A DNA stretch of 64,000 nt from Holothuria scabra. Taxonomy: Eukaryota; Echinodermata; Holothuroidea; Aspidochirotida; Holothuriidae. Positions 9,540-21,945 of this stretch are shown here, piece by piece. The translations under genes were made by a program, and so were the position numbers. The stretch covers positions 29,952,046 to 30,016,045 of the forward strand of contig CM074179.1 in NCBI GenBank assembly GCA_037179385.1, read 5' to 3'. A model generated the notes under the pieces. The model made no database searches. It saw only the letters and a list, made by a program, of their open reading frames with translations, and had not been told where the DNA came from. Within the stretch, counting starts at the first letter, position 1. Each line of letters begins with the position of its first letter.

Positions 9540-11760
9540 TGAACATAAACAGTTTCAGTTAGTACAAAGGGCTCATACATTCATGTAAAAATTTGTGAAG
9601 TGGTTAATTGTTGAGCTACTTATACTGTACTTTTCAGAGCAGTCTTGGACTAGCACTTTGCTTTTGATGCCTTAGACACAGACTAAAGCACAGCTTGCTA
9701 TATTGTTTCGCTGCAGTGTAACTAAAAATGAAAGCATGGCAGACAAAACAAAGCCTTAATGTATTTATTGATTGCAAAAGTTCAAAGTCCTGAGTGTACT
9801 GCACGTTCAATAAAGAGTGATGTGGGTATGGGTTGTTGATGCTGGGGTACGTATTTGACTGTCAGCACTTTACTGGATAAGTAACTGAACTGTTAAGAGT
9901 GCAATGACTATTTGGCTTGTTTATTTTGTTGAGGGTATGTAGGACTGACAACTATTGTGTGCAATACACTTTTAACAAACTTGTTGTGTAACACTGTAAG
10001 TGCGGCTGGTGAAGTTAGTAATTTAGAGCATATTTCTTACCCACAATACTGTATTGTGCTGTATATGCAAAACACTTTTTAAAATAAACCTGTTGTGTAA
10101 CACTGTTGTGAAGTTATGTATATGCCTCAAATTCTTGAACCTTAGCTTTGACAGGCTGAAGACTTAGGCTAGTTATATCAATAAGAATTGTTGGCTATGT
10201 TGATTTACATTGTACAAAGTCTAAATAAAAAAAATGTTAAACAATCATGAATGACTCAAATAGATCAGTATCACATCATTCCAAACTAAAAATGAGTCTC
10301 AGATGTTTTGATTATTTGCCCCAATAACCAGTGTTAGCAGAGGAAAGTAATGTTTTGCAAATTGCAGGGAGAAACATGTTTTGTAAGGAGGGGAAAGTAA
10401 CTGGTCCCAAACCTTATCAATTATCAGTAACCATCTAGGGCCCAGGCTTGTAAGTTGTAATGGGCCTCCTCAGTTAATGGCAACCCAAATATTCAATCAC
10501 CTGCACGTAACAATATCGATAAGCTATTCAGTTAACCCAACCTGCATGGGTGTAACCGTACCGATATTGATAGGCTATTAGGCCTAGGCCTACTTTTATA
10601 GTTGCCCTGAAACCTTTGCTCGTTGAACTTTGTCTCAGAGTCACACTGTGTAATACACTATTGGTGATGACACAGGCCTAACACTACGCAAAATAATAGA
10701 CCCTGGACTTCCTTGAATACCCTGTAATAACCTTTAGTCTACAGCAAACTAGCTGCAGTGTCTACGCTGGGAGCACCTTTCGTACTAGGACAGGCCTAAC
10801 AGTAACGTAAGGCTATAACTTGGCCGGCTAGCCTTAACTGTGTTTGGGCAAGCCTACGAAAACAAAACAAGTTTTATGTACCGTGGGTACGTTGTCCTCC
10901 GTTTAAGTTGACAAACTAAAACCAAAATTAAAAATACAATAAATAAGAAGCGATTTACAATCCACACACGGTATGGAATCAATGACAAATTACCTTGGAC
11001 TTGGCTACTGGCCTTGGTCACAGTCGTCGCAATAGCAATGAGGCGGTACGGTACAGTACACTGTATACTATCTGCTCTATGCGAAGGCAAGTTGGTCGTC
11101 AATGAAGTTGCTTCATGAAACAGTTCCGACAAAACAAAGTTGTCCTATGTTGGAAAATACAATCTTTCCAATTCATTTTGAAATCCTTGCAAGGTATAAA
11201 TTGATTTCAAACTATATTTCCACCTTTTCTTAACCAGACAAGAAGTCTCAATGCAGAGCGATAGCTTTGAATGTGGAACTACTTCTTAATTGCACATTAC
11301 CACCTTACTATACAGGAGTTGTTCGGAGAAATCCCCTTATAAAGAAATAGTTAAACTTTGTTGAAAAACCCCCTACGGAACAACTTAATATAACTGCGCA
11401 GCTGTTCCACTGTACCAACGAACAGCGTGCGATTGCAATATCAATCCAATGGGAACATGGATGAAACATTCATCCGCACCGACCGCTTGCGAAGGCACGA
11501 AACCACGTGACTGAACGAGCAGTTCCTACAATCGAAGCTGTGGCCTCGATTAATGAAACACCCTCCTTTATTTTTCTTGCTTTGTGAAATATCTTCAAGG
11601 AGAAAGTTGCATCTTTACTTACATGCAGTTAACTTTAAATCTGTGAGGAAACAAATGCATGAATAGCCCCTTCCCCCATCTACATTCCCCTGGCCATCCC
11701 AAATCAACTGTAGGCTAGATACCTCATAGGAATGGCTATTTGTTTCCCTTTACTAGGCTT
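9540..11760. other. Non-coding AT-rich intergenic stretch
   Basis: I see no gene here. The stretch has scattered AGGCCTA/CTAGGCC strings (for example near 10580) and two similar short phrases (caatacactttt...aacttgttgtgtaacactg near 9960 and near 10060), which suggest a small local duplication. Confidence 0.5.
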
Positions 11761-11762
11761 TT

Positions 11763-12019
11763 CTACACTCTTAAAAAGTTGGTTAAAAAAATTCACCAAC
11801 ACTGGTCACGTATGTCAAATACCTGGAATTGGTTAAATTTTACCCAATAATTGGTGATTAATGGGTTATCCAAGAGGTTTTGTACCTCTTTATTGGGTAA
11901 ACAGCCTGTGGGGTAACCAAATAAACAACACATATTGGGGAAAATTTAACCAATTTCAGGTATTTGACATACGTGACCAGTGTTGGTGAATTTTTTTAAC
12001 CAACTTTGTAAGAGTGTAG
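11763..12019. mobile_element. 257-bp palindromic MITE with ~83-bp TIRs
   Basis: The left arm (11763-11845) and the reverse complement of the right arm (11937-12019) agree at all but about four positions, starting ctacactctta and passing through ttcaccaacactggtcacg. The inner ~90 bp is unique and T-rich. The outermost bases allow TA/TA flanks (11764-11765 and 12017-12018), which would fit a Tc1/mariner-type TSD, but this is not proven. There is no coding capacity. Confidence 0.85.
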
Positions 12020-12770
12020 GCCTAGATGTTGTGCACATTTTCACCCTCCAAAACTAAGTTACTAGTAAGACATAGGCTAGGCCCTACTACATTACATTTA
12101 CCTACAAAAAGGCTGGGTGTTTGGGTCTAGTGATACTATTCTTCATAGTTTGACACACATTCCAACAAACCAGAGAGTGCAGAGGCCTATCATTGAAATG
12201 GAATCCTCACTCTGTTAATTGCGTCGATATAATTATTAGCCAGTCAGCTAGCCTATACCAGGAATCTCACGTTACGCTAAGGCATACTGTATAGGCCTAG
12301 CCTACACTCAGATACTACAATAGTAGCTTAAAGTTCAATGAAATACATCGTGCATTACTTCACGGTCACATACAGTAGCCTAACGTTAGGCCTCACTGAG
12401 AAACATTCCAAATTTCGCTAACCGGGATCGATGTTTCCAAACGTGGAGCAGTAAGGCTGTTCGTACAGTAAATTGAGGTTTGAATTTTGAAGAATATTCA
12501 CTGGTAAGAATCTCAAAAAAGAACGATGTTTACCATCAACAGAGAGCGCTACGAAGCATAACCATTAAAACGTCATTGACATATGCACAGCCAGCCAAAG
12601 GCCATGCGATATGAACCACTGCACCAGAAGTGCAATTACATGTCACCGTGTTACATACCGTGCAGCCGTATTGAGTGCTGGATGCATGCTATATAGAGCA
12701 TGTGTGCTGTATCCGTACGTACACACAGAAGCAGCGTGGTATTGCATAACACACACAGAAGCAAACTTAA
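12020..12770. other. Non-coding stretch
   Basis: No gene or clear repeat is seen. AGGCCTA-type strings are frequent (12275-12400). The stretch runs directly into the 145-bp array. Confidence 0.4.
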
Positions 12771-15335
12771 CGTGTTAACGAGGTTTTCAGACTTTGACTC
12801 CTGATGACCCAAGATGACCTTTGACCTCCAACAAAAATAATAGGGATATACTTACTATAACACATCCACATACCAAATATGAAATCTATCCAAGTTTCCA
12901 ACCTTGAGGTATTGGTAACAAGGTTTTCAGACTTTGACCCCTGGTGACCCCAGATGACATTTTACTTCCACCAAAAACAATTGGGACCGTCTACTGACTA
13001 TAACACATTTTCATACCAAATTTGAAATCTATCCAAGCTTCCAAACTTGAGATATTGTGTTAACGAGGTTTTCAGACGTTGACCCCTCGTTGAACCCAGA
13101 TTGACCTGTGACCTCTGCCAAAAACAATAGGACCGTCTACTGACTACAACGCATCCACATACCAAATATGAAATCTATCCATAATTCCAAACTTGAGATG
13201 TTGTGTTAACGAGGTTTTCAGACGTTGACCCCTCGTCGAACCCAGATTGACCTTTCACCTCTGCCAAAAACAATAGGACCGTCTACTGACTACAACGCAT
13301 CCACATACCAAATATGAAATCTATCCATGATTCCAAACTTGAGATGTTGTGTTATCGAGATTTTCAGACTTTGACCCCTGGTTACCCCAGCTGACCTTTG
13401 ACGTCTGTCAAAAACAATAAGGACCATCCTCTGACCATAATGCATCCACATACCCAAATATGAAATCAATCCAAGTTGCCATTCTTGAGGTATCGTGTTA
13501 ACGAGGTTTTCAGACTTTGACTCCTGATGACCCAAGATGACCTTTGACCTCCAACAAAAATAATAGGGATATACTTACTATAACACATCCACATACCAAA
13601 TATGAAATCTATCCAAGTTTCCAACCTTGAGGTATTGGTAACAAGGTTTTCAGACTTTGACCCCTGGTGACCCCAGATGACATTTTACTTCCACCAAAAA
13701 CAATTGGGACCGTCTACTGACTATAACACATTTTCATACCAAATTTGAAATCTATCCAAGCTTCCAAACTTGAGATATTGTGTTAACGAGGTTTTCAGAC
13801 GTTGACCCCTCGTTGAACCCAGATTGACCTGTGACCTCTGCCAAAAACAATAGGACCGTCTACTGACTACAACGCATCCACATACCAAATATGAAATCTA
13901 TCCATAATTCCAAACTTGAGATGTTGTGTTAACGAGGTTTTCAGACGTTGACCCCTCGTCGAACCCAGATTGACCTTTCACCTCTGCCAAAAACAATAGG
14001 ACCGTCTACTGACTACAACGCATCCACATACCAAATATGAAATCTATCCATGATTCCAAACTTGAGATGTTGTGTTATCGAGATTTTCAGACTTTGACCC
14101 CTGGTTACCCCAGCTGACCTTTGACGTATGTCAAAAACAATAAGGACCAACATCTCACTATAACGCATCCACATACCAAATATAAAATCTATCCAAGCCT
14201 CCTAACTTGAGATATCGCGTTAACAACTTTTTCAGACTTTGACCCCTGGTGCCCCCAGATGACATTTTGCCTCCACCAAAAACAATAGAGACCATCTCCT
14301 GATCATAACGCATCCACATACTTAATATAAGGTTGGAGATATTGTGTTAACAAGGTTTCAGACTTTGACCCCTGGTGACCTTTGACCTCCACAAAAAACC
14401 GTAGGGACCATGTCCTGACCATAATGCATCCACACACCAAATATGAAATATATCCAAGCTTCCAAACTTGAGATATTCTGTTAACAAGATTTTCAGACTT
14501 TGACTCCTGGTGACCCCAGATGACCTTTGACCTCAGCCAAGAACAATTGGGACCGTCTACTGACTATAACACATTTTCATACTAAATTTGAAATCTTTCC
14601 AAGCTTCCAAACTTGAGATATTGTGTTAACGAGGTTTTCAGACGTTGACCCCTCGTCGAACCCAGATTGACCTTGCCAAAAACAATAGGACCGTCTACTG
14701 ACTACAACGCATCCACATACCAAATGTGAAATCTATCCATGATTCCAAACTTGAGATGTTGTGTTGACGAGATTTTCATACTTTGACCCCTGGTTACCCC
14801 AGCTGACCATTGACCTCTGTCAAAAACAATAAGGTCCAACATCTCACTAAAACGCATCCACGAACCAAGTATAAGATCTATCCAAGCTTCCTAACTTGAG
14901 ATATCGCGTTAATAACTTTTTCAGACTTTGACCCCAGATGACCTTTGACCTCCACCAAAAACAATAGGACCATCTCCTGACCTTAACCCATCCACATATT
15001 AAATATGAAATCTGTCAGAGCTTCCAAACTTGAGATATCGTATTAACGAGATTCTCAGACTTTGACCCCCGGTGACCGCAGATGACCGTTGACCTCTGGC
15101 AAAGATAGGGACCATCTTCTGACTATAATGCATCCTCACACCAAATATGAAATCTATCCAAGTTTCCTACCTTGAGATATCACGTTAACAAGGTTTTCAT
15201 ACTTTGACCCCTGGTGACCCCAAATCACCTTTGACCTCCACCAAAAACAATACAGTTCTTCCTCTCAATATGGCCCATCTATGTACCAAGTTTGAAAACT
15301 GTCAGACATTCCTAACCTGAGATATCGTGTTAATG
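12771..15335 (+). repeat. Degenerate ~145-bp tandem array with AGGTCA direct repeats (array 1)
   Basis: About 17 monomers of roughly 145 bp follow each other. Each reads approximately gttaacgaggttttcagac, tttgacccctggtgacccc, gatgacctttgacctcc, then a caaaaacaatagg block, a catccacataccaaatatg block and ccaaacttgagatattgtg. Monomers differ by point changes and small indels. Five consecutive monomers (12774-13404) recur without visible difference at 13497-14127, a 723-bp higher-order period. Most monomers contain TGACCTTTGACCT or a variant, the reverse complement of a DR1 nuclear-receptor site. There are no stable ORFs. Confidence 0.9.
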
Positions 15336-15425
15336 AGCAAAGTGTCACAAACACACACACACATTCATACACACACCATGAATGCATAGGTTTCTCTTAT
15401 CATCGAAACCAACAAAGCACTCTTG
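15331..15425 (+). repeat. Conserved end module of the 145-bp array (copy 1)
   Basis: The array ends in aaagtgtcacaaacacac, a CA-rich microsatellite, then ccatgaatgcataggtttc and tcatcgaaacc. The same module, in matching orientation relative to the monomers, occurs at 28262-28390 (inverted) and 38398-38492. This suggests that arrays and module belong to one repeat family with a defined terminus. Confidence 0.75.
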
Positions 15426-15945
15426 TAAATTATTCTTCGTTTGGGGCATTATTATGAAGTAAAAATTTTATTGCGAAAGAAAGCTCGAAAGCTGTCTTCT
15501 TAAATTCTGCTTTCGAACACGGAAGTCCTATTTCCTGCTGTCTGGGGATTCTCAATTATTCGACAATTTCTCGTTCTCGTCTGAGATGGTCTTTCGGTGA
15601 TTACACTCTTCGGACAAAAAACAATTTTGCTCCCTCCCAAACTGAAACACTCCAGTACGCCTATTGCAGAAACATAAAATATGAAACTTGTGAATATATG
15701 CGAAGCCAAACTTTTTCCTCGGGAGAATGTACCAATATGGTCTGAGGGCCTGAATCTGCATGATGATATTCAGTACACGCAAAAAACATCCTGGTGAAAA
15801 AATCCTGGTCAACTGAACTTTACAGAACTGTGACCAAACCAAATTATTATAAACAACTTGTGAGGTCCATTTTTTTCCGTACCGTGATTGGTTGAAATTC
15901 CCAGCGCGAACGAGGTAAGTGAGCTGCCAGCTAGCTAGCGCTACA

Positions 15946-16355
15946 CTAGCTGACCAGCACATGCACATATTCTTCTGTACTATACCGGCCATATGTACGT
16001 ACGCATCTGTGACAAGAACCTAACATTTCAAAGTCATAATCGTATGTTCATTCGGAATTCCAAATGACAGATTTTGTTGCAAGAAACTGGAAGAATGGAA
16101 CTTGAGTGAGTGAAAGATGTATTTGAAGGTATGCGCATTCTAGTTTCTTTCCGAATGATGTTATGCCCCATTAAAAGGCCCCAATCTATAACGAGCGAGA
16201 TAGGCCTATACAGTATACAGTACTGCATGGAAAATCCGTTTACACGTCAAATACCAAGAGATGACGTTCCGAAGCATGGCAGTTTGAGCATTTACGTTAG
16301 AATTTAAGTATTAGTAACATAATGGTTACTTGATTGGAGTAGGCTATTTGGGTGA
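15946..16355 (+). repeat. Dispersed repeat, copy 1
   Basis: The sequence from ctagctgaccagcaca through tattcttctgtactatacc, ggaattccaaatgacag and gaatggaacttgagtgag to cttgattggagtaggctat recurs at 24631-25078 with scattered differences and small indels. Neither copy has a conserved ORF, a poly(A) tail or clear TIRs. Family unknown. Confidence 0.7.
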
Positions 16356-16359
16356 TTCC

Positions 16360-17200
16360 TTAAATATGGAGGCCAATATGTGACACGAGTGCCAAATTTT
16401 AAAACTTTTCCAATACTATTCTCTTCATCTTTTTCAGGAAGAGGAACATGTATCTTTCTGTGGAAAATAAAGCATTAACAGATTGCTGATGCTGTCTTGC
16501 TATGACAAAGCAGCATATATGATGACTCAATAAAAAATTACACGTGTAACAGAGAAACCAAAACAATTTGCATAAAGCAATTTCTACACTGCATAACTAA
16601 TACACATAGGTCAAATGCACTTTTTTGTAGCGGATTCATCCATCTCATCCACAGAATTACTTGCTGCAGTCGCAATCCTCAAAGTGAGAAAGATAATTTG
16701 GATAATATGTTCGCGGCTTCGTCAAGTCTACCACTAAACCAAAATAACTGAGATGAAAATCAAGAGAAATACTGATAGGTGGAAATAACAATTCTTCAAG
16801 CAGTCAACATTAATTTATTCATCAGCTGGTGGTTCCAAACTTGTAGCACTGATAAAAACATCTTTACACGTGTAACAGAGAAACTACACGTGAAACAGTA
16901 TCCTGCTAGTATGAGCTCTGGCTAACCTTATGTGATAGATCATCTTGGGAACCCTTCAAATGTTCCAAAGACAAGCACATAAATGCATGGGGTGTGTGAT
17001 GATAGGTGAGGATGTTGAGGAAGTGAACAGTGACTGGGGGTAGCTGCTCTTATATGTAATTGCTTGATGTATACTTTTTGGATGCATTGTTCCCCATTAT
17101 TCCATCATCCTTCAATAAAAAGTACGAGTTACCTGATAAAACAATGAAATGGGAATGCTTCAAGAATACGTATTAGAAGCGGCACAATATACGTTCACAT
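16360..17200. other. Non-coding stretch
   Basis: No gene is seen. The phrase acacgtgtaacagagaaac occurs twice (near 16540 and 16866), a minor local repeat. Confidence 0.4.
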
Positions 17201-17205
17201 CACCT

Positions 17206-18445
17206 TTAGCACACTGACCTATCCTGTTCATGCTGGATTGTAGACCTCCAAAAGGTTTCTATATTTGCTGCTTGGGGTGCACCAGATCTTAAAATGTGGA
17301 TCTGACTGGAACCGGATTTCATTTTTGCCTGATCTTCATCGAAATCGGGCTGGACCAGATGTTTAAAATATCGATCTTCGACATAGTTAATGTCTTTCAC
17401 AATGTTGAAGTTCTAACTGATCAGGCAATTCTTACCAAATACAGAAAGGGGGGGGGGGGGAGGAAAATTATTCAGTTCCAATCGCAGTTCCAATCGTATT
17501 TTGTCTAAAGATGAAATGTCTCGTAACAAAAAAATAAAACTTATGTCCGGATCCTGGTGAAAGGGAGAGCATTCACTTGCCTTGACTTGGATTGCCAACC
17601 AATTTGTTACATTATCTTTATTGTATCGAATCGGTTGGCAATCCAATTCAAGACAGTGAGTGCTACTACGTCATCCAAGAGTTGCCATACGTTTTTAATT
17701 GCATTTGTGCGAGACAACAAATCATCTTTAAAGTAAGGCCAGAACGGAACAAGAACCGCATAATTTGTCATTGTCGGGTCAGATACGTAGTCAGACCAGA
17801 CCAGATATCTGGTGGATCCCTATTTGCTATTGATTGAGTCAATGTATACAAATGCAAACTTACCATTGCCATATAGATCATGTTCTTGTTACGACCAGGG
17901 AACTTGGCAGCTACGTAAGTATTCACTTCGATCCTGTTGGTATGGAACAGAAAATATGGTCAACCTTTTAGCAGCATGAAGGTTAGTGGAGAGGAAAGGA
18001 TGGATGCAGAATGCCAACTACAGAAAGAAGCTTGTTTTTTCAGATTCAATGATTTCACATTGACAGATATTGCCATGGAGATAGGTGGGGTGCAAAGACA
18101 AATGTTTGCAGGATCTGACTCAGGGTGCCCTTCCTCCACTGTAGTCATGCCATGTGCGTAAACATTATGGTCCATATCCCTACTAACCTCTCACGGGGGA
18201 GTGGTCCAGGTAGGGGATTATCGTGATACATTTCTACAATACTCCAATCAAAATATTACAATTATTCACTCACTTATAAGTTAGGTCCTTGTTGCTGTGT
18301 GGGATGTCACTAGTCCCCTCTTTGCTCTGTGTGGGAGGATCACTTAGTGGTGGTAGGTCATTGCTGCTGTGGGGGGCATCAGTAGTACCCTCGTAGTTGG
18401 AGAGATCACACTGTGGTGGTAGGCACTCACTGGGACTCCTGTTGG
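17206..18445 (-). pseudogene. DFAENY-family gene: candidate C-terminal exons
   Basis: Three exon-like blocks follow the core. One starts at an acceptor (tttcattccaacag) near 18439 and encodes an acidic/Ser-rich stretch with a repeated PxSxxDLPPLSDPPT theme, ending at a donor-like AA|GTGAGT near 18265. A second, near 17858-17935, reads IEVNTYVAAKFPGRNKNMIY before a perfect ATG|GTAAGT donor; it resembles the small beta-barrel-like segment (vGDYVxVKFPxKxxxxxYVAxV) at the ends of such proteins. A third near 17290-17400 reads VKDINYVEDRYFKHLVQPD, like the usual last segment. Frame continuity between the blocks was not established. Confidence 0.4.
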
Positions 18446-18796
18446 AATGAAAAAAAAAATGTTTGTACAAACTTAATGCACAAATATTGCCCAAGGATGA
18501 TAAAGTACTCCCAGTAGTTCTTCCACTGAGTGTATTCAAGGGGCACACGTTTCACATCACCCCATTTGTATAATGGCAGTCAATCACTGGAGGTAGCTGC
18601 CTGTAGAAATGTTAGGCCTATCCATTGTTCAGGAATCTGGACCTGAGCAGATGGTATTAATTGTCCTACTACAAAATATGACACAGTGTCTCTGGCAAGA
18701 TTTAGACTTCCAATCTTCTGATTAAGAGAATGATGCAATATTTGGGCAGTGCATCTCCTGATAATTCAATTCCATGAGAATCAATTTATGTACTTA

Positions 18797-19660
18797 CTTG
18801 TGTGTCAAGAATTGGCTGCTGGGTGGAAAGTTGGCAGGGGTCTTTCCATACAGGCGGACTCCTTTCCATGCATCCACATAGAGACTGTTGCTGCAGGTTG
18901 CGAAATCCTTCTTAATACAGACCTCACAAAAACAGCTCAAGTTCCTCGTGGCTATGACTCCACTCCACTGCTCTCACAGAGTGTAGTTTTCGTGTTCCCT
19001 CCACTTGCTTGGTGAAAAAATTACTTCTCTGCCTGTTGATCTTCTCACTCCGAACAAAGAAAACTGTGCGGAGATGGTGTTTGCATTTGTCTGCTAAAGG
19101 CTCCTTGGTGAGGTTCTCCTTGGCATACTGAAACAGTTCCTTGGCATTTCTGATTATAGCTCGGCCCGCTTTGACTGCAGTACTGGCACTGCTCTTGATC
19201 ACAGCACTTTCACCGTCACTGGCACCTTTGCCGTGTCGTGTGCCTGAATAGTTATGGTGGTATATCAATCCAAAATCTGCCAAAGCATAGCTGATGTCTG
19301 ATATGGGTCCTTTAGATTTGTTTTGGGCCCCACACCTATCAGAAAACCTGTAGATAGTGTCCAGATTAATACTCCGTGTGTCCTTCAGATGACTGTTAGC
19401 TACTGACTGAAACTCATGAACAGCATGGTGGTCAGGGACTCCGTGGTTACATCATTGCAGGTAGGGCATCGGTAATATGTCACAATGGGGTGGACTGTCA
19501 CGGATTCGTGAGTCCAGTATGCTGCCTGGGCTTCATCCTGGTGCTTGCAGGTGTAATTCTCCGCGAAGTCTAAGATGCATGGCGCCGACTTTTGAGGAAG
19601 GTTTGACCGGAGAACTTGGGAGTTGGGCATTTTGCCAGTCCTTTGCAAACAGGTGTGCCG
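18797..19660 (-). pseudogene. DFAENY-family gene: RNase-H-like core and following exon end
   Basis: Core motifs are DFAENYTC (19547-19570), HPIVTYYRCPTCNDV, DHHAVHEFQSVANSHLK, FSDRCGAQNK (19318-19347) and TRHGKGASDGESAVIKS (near 19200-19245). About 10 residues that should precede DHHAV appear lost at a frameshift near 19430. After RAVEWSHSHEELELF the frame continues with CEVCIKKDFATC, YVDAWKGVRLYG and PPSSQFLTHK, up to a donor-like CAA|GTAAGT near 18798. If this is a DDE-type nuclease, the first two acidic residues would be the Asp of DFAENY and the Asp of FSDRC; the third is unassigned. Confidence 0.55.
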
Positions 19661-20640
19661 GGAATGGATCAGCTTCCTCGGTTAGCTCCCCCAAAAGCTC
19701 CTCCATGCTGCCAGATTTGGACACAAGTACCCTTTTCTTGACACTCTTACAAGTCTCCCCCTTGTCAACTTGCTTCACTAGTTCCAATCTCTTCCAATGT
19801 ACTGTCAGGTCATTGTGCCTTAAGGCTGCAAACTTTCCATCTAACTGCTGTACACCACAATCACTGCATGTTCTCTTCAAGCATTTAGGCTTGTGGAACT
19901 TGCTGTCATCTGGTTTGGGGCACATTGTCAGGGCACTAAGCTCATACATATCTTTGATTGGCGACAACTGCTTTGCCACCAAATGAGTATTGATGGCCTT
20001 CACTTTCAAGCCAATGTTCGCACAGTATTCGCCTACACATCCTGCAAATTCAGCTGCACTCATTGGCCTCACATGCTTCGGGCGTAGCGAGTTGTTTGAG
20101 AGACCAATTTTGAGAGGTGGATTGGACTCACAGAACTGCTTGAAGAGCTTTACCATGGGCTGGTCTATTATAGCAGTAAGCCTTCCCAGACCGCTTACTG
20201 ATAAACTTCTTGTCCGGGATGTCCCTGCTGTTTGCCTCGTAGAAGTCGATCACTAGTTGAACATTGGCAGCTGAGAGTGGCTTGCGTCCAGACTGATATC
20301 GCTTCGCTTTGCCAAGTAATTTCCGGCTGACCCTAAATTCTCTGGCTGCTTTCCTCTGGAATGCTTTCAAGGAATTCAGTGAGCTTGAAAGATCTCTTCT
20401 AGTGGTTGAATTCATCGGCTTCGATAGGCTAGTAGGGACAACATTCCTAATTGCTGCATCAAACAGTCCCTCCTTCGCTGTGCACACCTTATTTTTCAAT
20501 CTTGCTGCTTTTCGTGGGGATGACTTTTCAATCAAATCAACCACAGTAGTCACAAAATGTGCAGGAGTTCTGGGGATTGCGCTACGGGCCCGCTGCAAAC
20601 TCTTCCGCTTGACGGCACTGGACCTCAAATCTTTCCCAGC
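19533..20640 (-). pseudogene. DFAENY-family gene: N-terminal/middle domain
   Basis: Two frames cover this part. The upstream one reads AGKDLRSSAVKRKSL, then TPAHFVTTVVDLIEKSSPRK, LNSLKAFQRKAAREFRVSR, ANVQLVIDFYEANSRDIPD and SGKAYCYNRPAHG. The second reads LFKQFCESNPPLKIGLS, RPMSAAEFAGCVGEYCANI, TCSDCGVQQLDGKF and MEELLGELTEEADPFPAH. The downstream end (FAKDWQNAQ) should run into the DFAENY core, but a frameshift near 19640 separates them. The order is regular for the family as I remember it; no known domain name is assigned. Confidence 0.55.
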
Positions 20641-21239
20641 CTTCTGAAGCTCATCTGTAGCTTTATTTCAACTGTTCTTGTTGCTGCTGGAAAAGGGCCT
20701 GGGCTTCAATCAACTGTCGTTGTTGTTCAGCTAATCCCCAAACACTTGCTTCTGCTGTTTCTTTAGGCGATACTGTTCCCTCCGTTTCTGGTTGATTAGT
20801 TTCCTCTCAGTGGCAGTAAGTCGGTCTGCTTTTTCCTTCTTTGCCTTTCTCCACTTTTCTTCTCTCTCTCTCTCTCTCCAGTCTTGTGCAAGGTTTGCCA
20901 GTGCACCCTGTTTTCCTTGGGATTTGAGTTTATTTTTTGCCCGCATCTTCCTCATCCTCAGCTTTGCACCTTCATTGTACTTTCTTTTTCTTTCCGGGAG
21001 CATTCTTTTTCATCCTCTGACAAATTACGTTTCGTCTTTATGCCTTCTGCTATTGCCATTTCTAGTCGATATATCTGACAGGAGGCTTTGTTCAAATGAA
21101 GTAGCTGTTTGTACCTTTCAGGATTGTTTGTTTTCATCCTCTGTCTCCAATTTTGCACAGAAGCTTTATTTGGTTTATCTTTCTTTTATAATTTCGAAGA
21201 ATTCTTCAGCCTACACCGTAACTGGTAAGGGCGTGGCAT

Positions 21240-21945
21240 GATGACAGTTCAAATTATCTTGCACCTGTAAAAGGAGGTTAGAAAAAAATAACTACTGCAA
21301 ATTGAGTGACCCATCAATATTCCCAACCAGTGGCAAAAGAAGTATCAGTCGAAAGTAGTCATGAATTATAACCAAGTACCTGACCTTGTCCAACGTTCGA
21401 AGCTTTGCTCTCACAATCAATTCCCAATTCATGTGACCTACAGTAGGTACCCCTCAACACAAGTTTCCTCTCCTCCATAGTGAGTAATGTCTTGGCTGTA
21501 TTCTCTTCACTTCACATGTCATGGATTGAACAGTAGACATTTTCATTTTTTTTTTTTCTGCTGTCAACAATCGTGGTGGGTAATGAAATGGTTATGAGGG
21601 TAAATCTAGCATTCAGTTTTTACAAGTTTCCACTCCCCTATCACTTGTGTCATGAACAGTGGCAGCAGTAATCACCTATAGTTATTATAACACATGTGTG
21701 CATGACTAGGCTTCGAGTAGAATAAACTTCCCACCATCTATAGGTCTAGAAGTACATGTCTAATAGCTGACACATGGGATCATTCAATGGTTAAGACAAC
21801 TTAATCCATTTCCCTTGACCATGCTCCTCTTGAAGATCACGGAAGATCTAAATGATATGACTTCAAATGTGATATTAGGGCAATAGTACCCCCTGCCCAT
21901 TCATGTGGTAGATGTGTGACATGCAACAACCACGTCCATCATGGC
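21240..21945. other. Non-coding stretch
   Basis: No gene or transposon structure is seen. A 13-nt poly(T) occurs near 21545. Confidence 0.4.

Larger units (their letters stand above)
17206..21239 (-). pseudogene. Intron-containing transposase-like gene of an uncharacterised DFAENY family, multiply broken
   Basis: The gene runs on the minus strand from an ATG at 21239 to about 17206. The N-terminus is a highly basic, coiled-coil-like region (QNWRQRMKTNNPERYK; ERKRKYNEGAKLRMRKM; TAERKLINQKRREQYRLKK). A middle part has a Cys-rich motif (KRTCSDCG). The core contains DFAENYTCKHQDEAQ, YYRCPTCNDV, FSDRCGAQNKSK and TRHGKGASDGE, and C-terminal exons follow. I recognise this pattern from unannotated proteins of cnidarians and echinoderms; the Asp-containing blocks suggest an RNase-H-like fold. 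A stop at 21186-21188 and frameshifts near 20760, 20665, 19640 and 19430 show that it is dead. The transposase assignment is inference. Confidence 0.6.

Noticed and set aside
10854..11132. 92-codon minus ORF near 11 kb
   Set aside because: No family resemblance, no splice context and low-complexity hydrophobic end; likely chance.
13290..13535. 81-codon minus-strand ORF
   Set aside because: It lies completely inside the tandem array, and its text simply mirrors the monomer.
12771..15335. CRISPR-like array
   Set aside because: Monomers are ~145 bp, degenerate, directly adjacent and without unique spacers; this is a eukaryotic tandem repeat.
15552..15992. 146-codon minus ORF
   Set aside because: Part of it lies in the dispersed repeat also found at 24631, where the frame is not kept; no domain recognised.
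17448..17462. Poly(G) run as G-quadruplex promoter
   Set aside because: A single homopolymer tract without four separated G runs or a gene start nearby.
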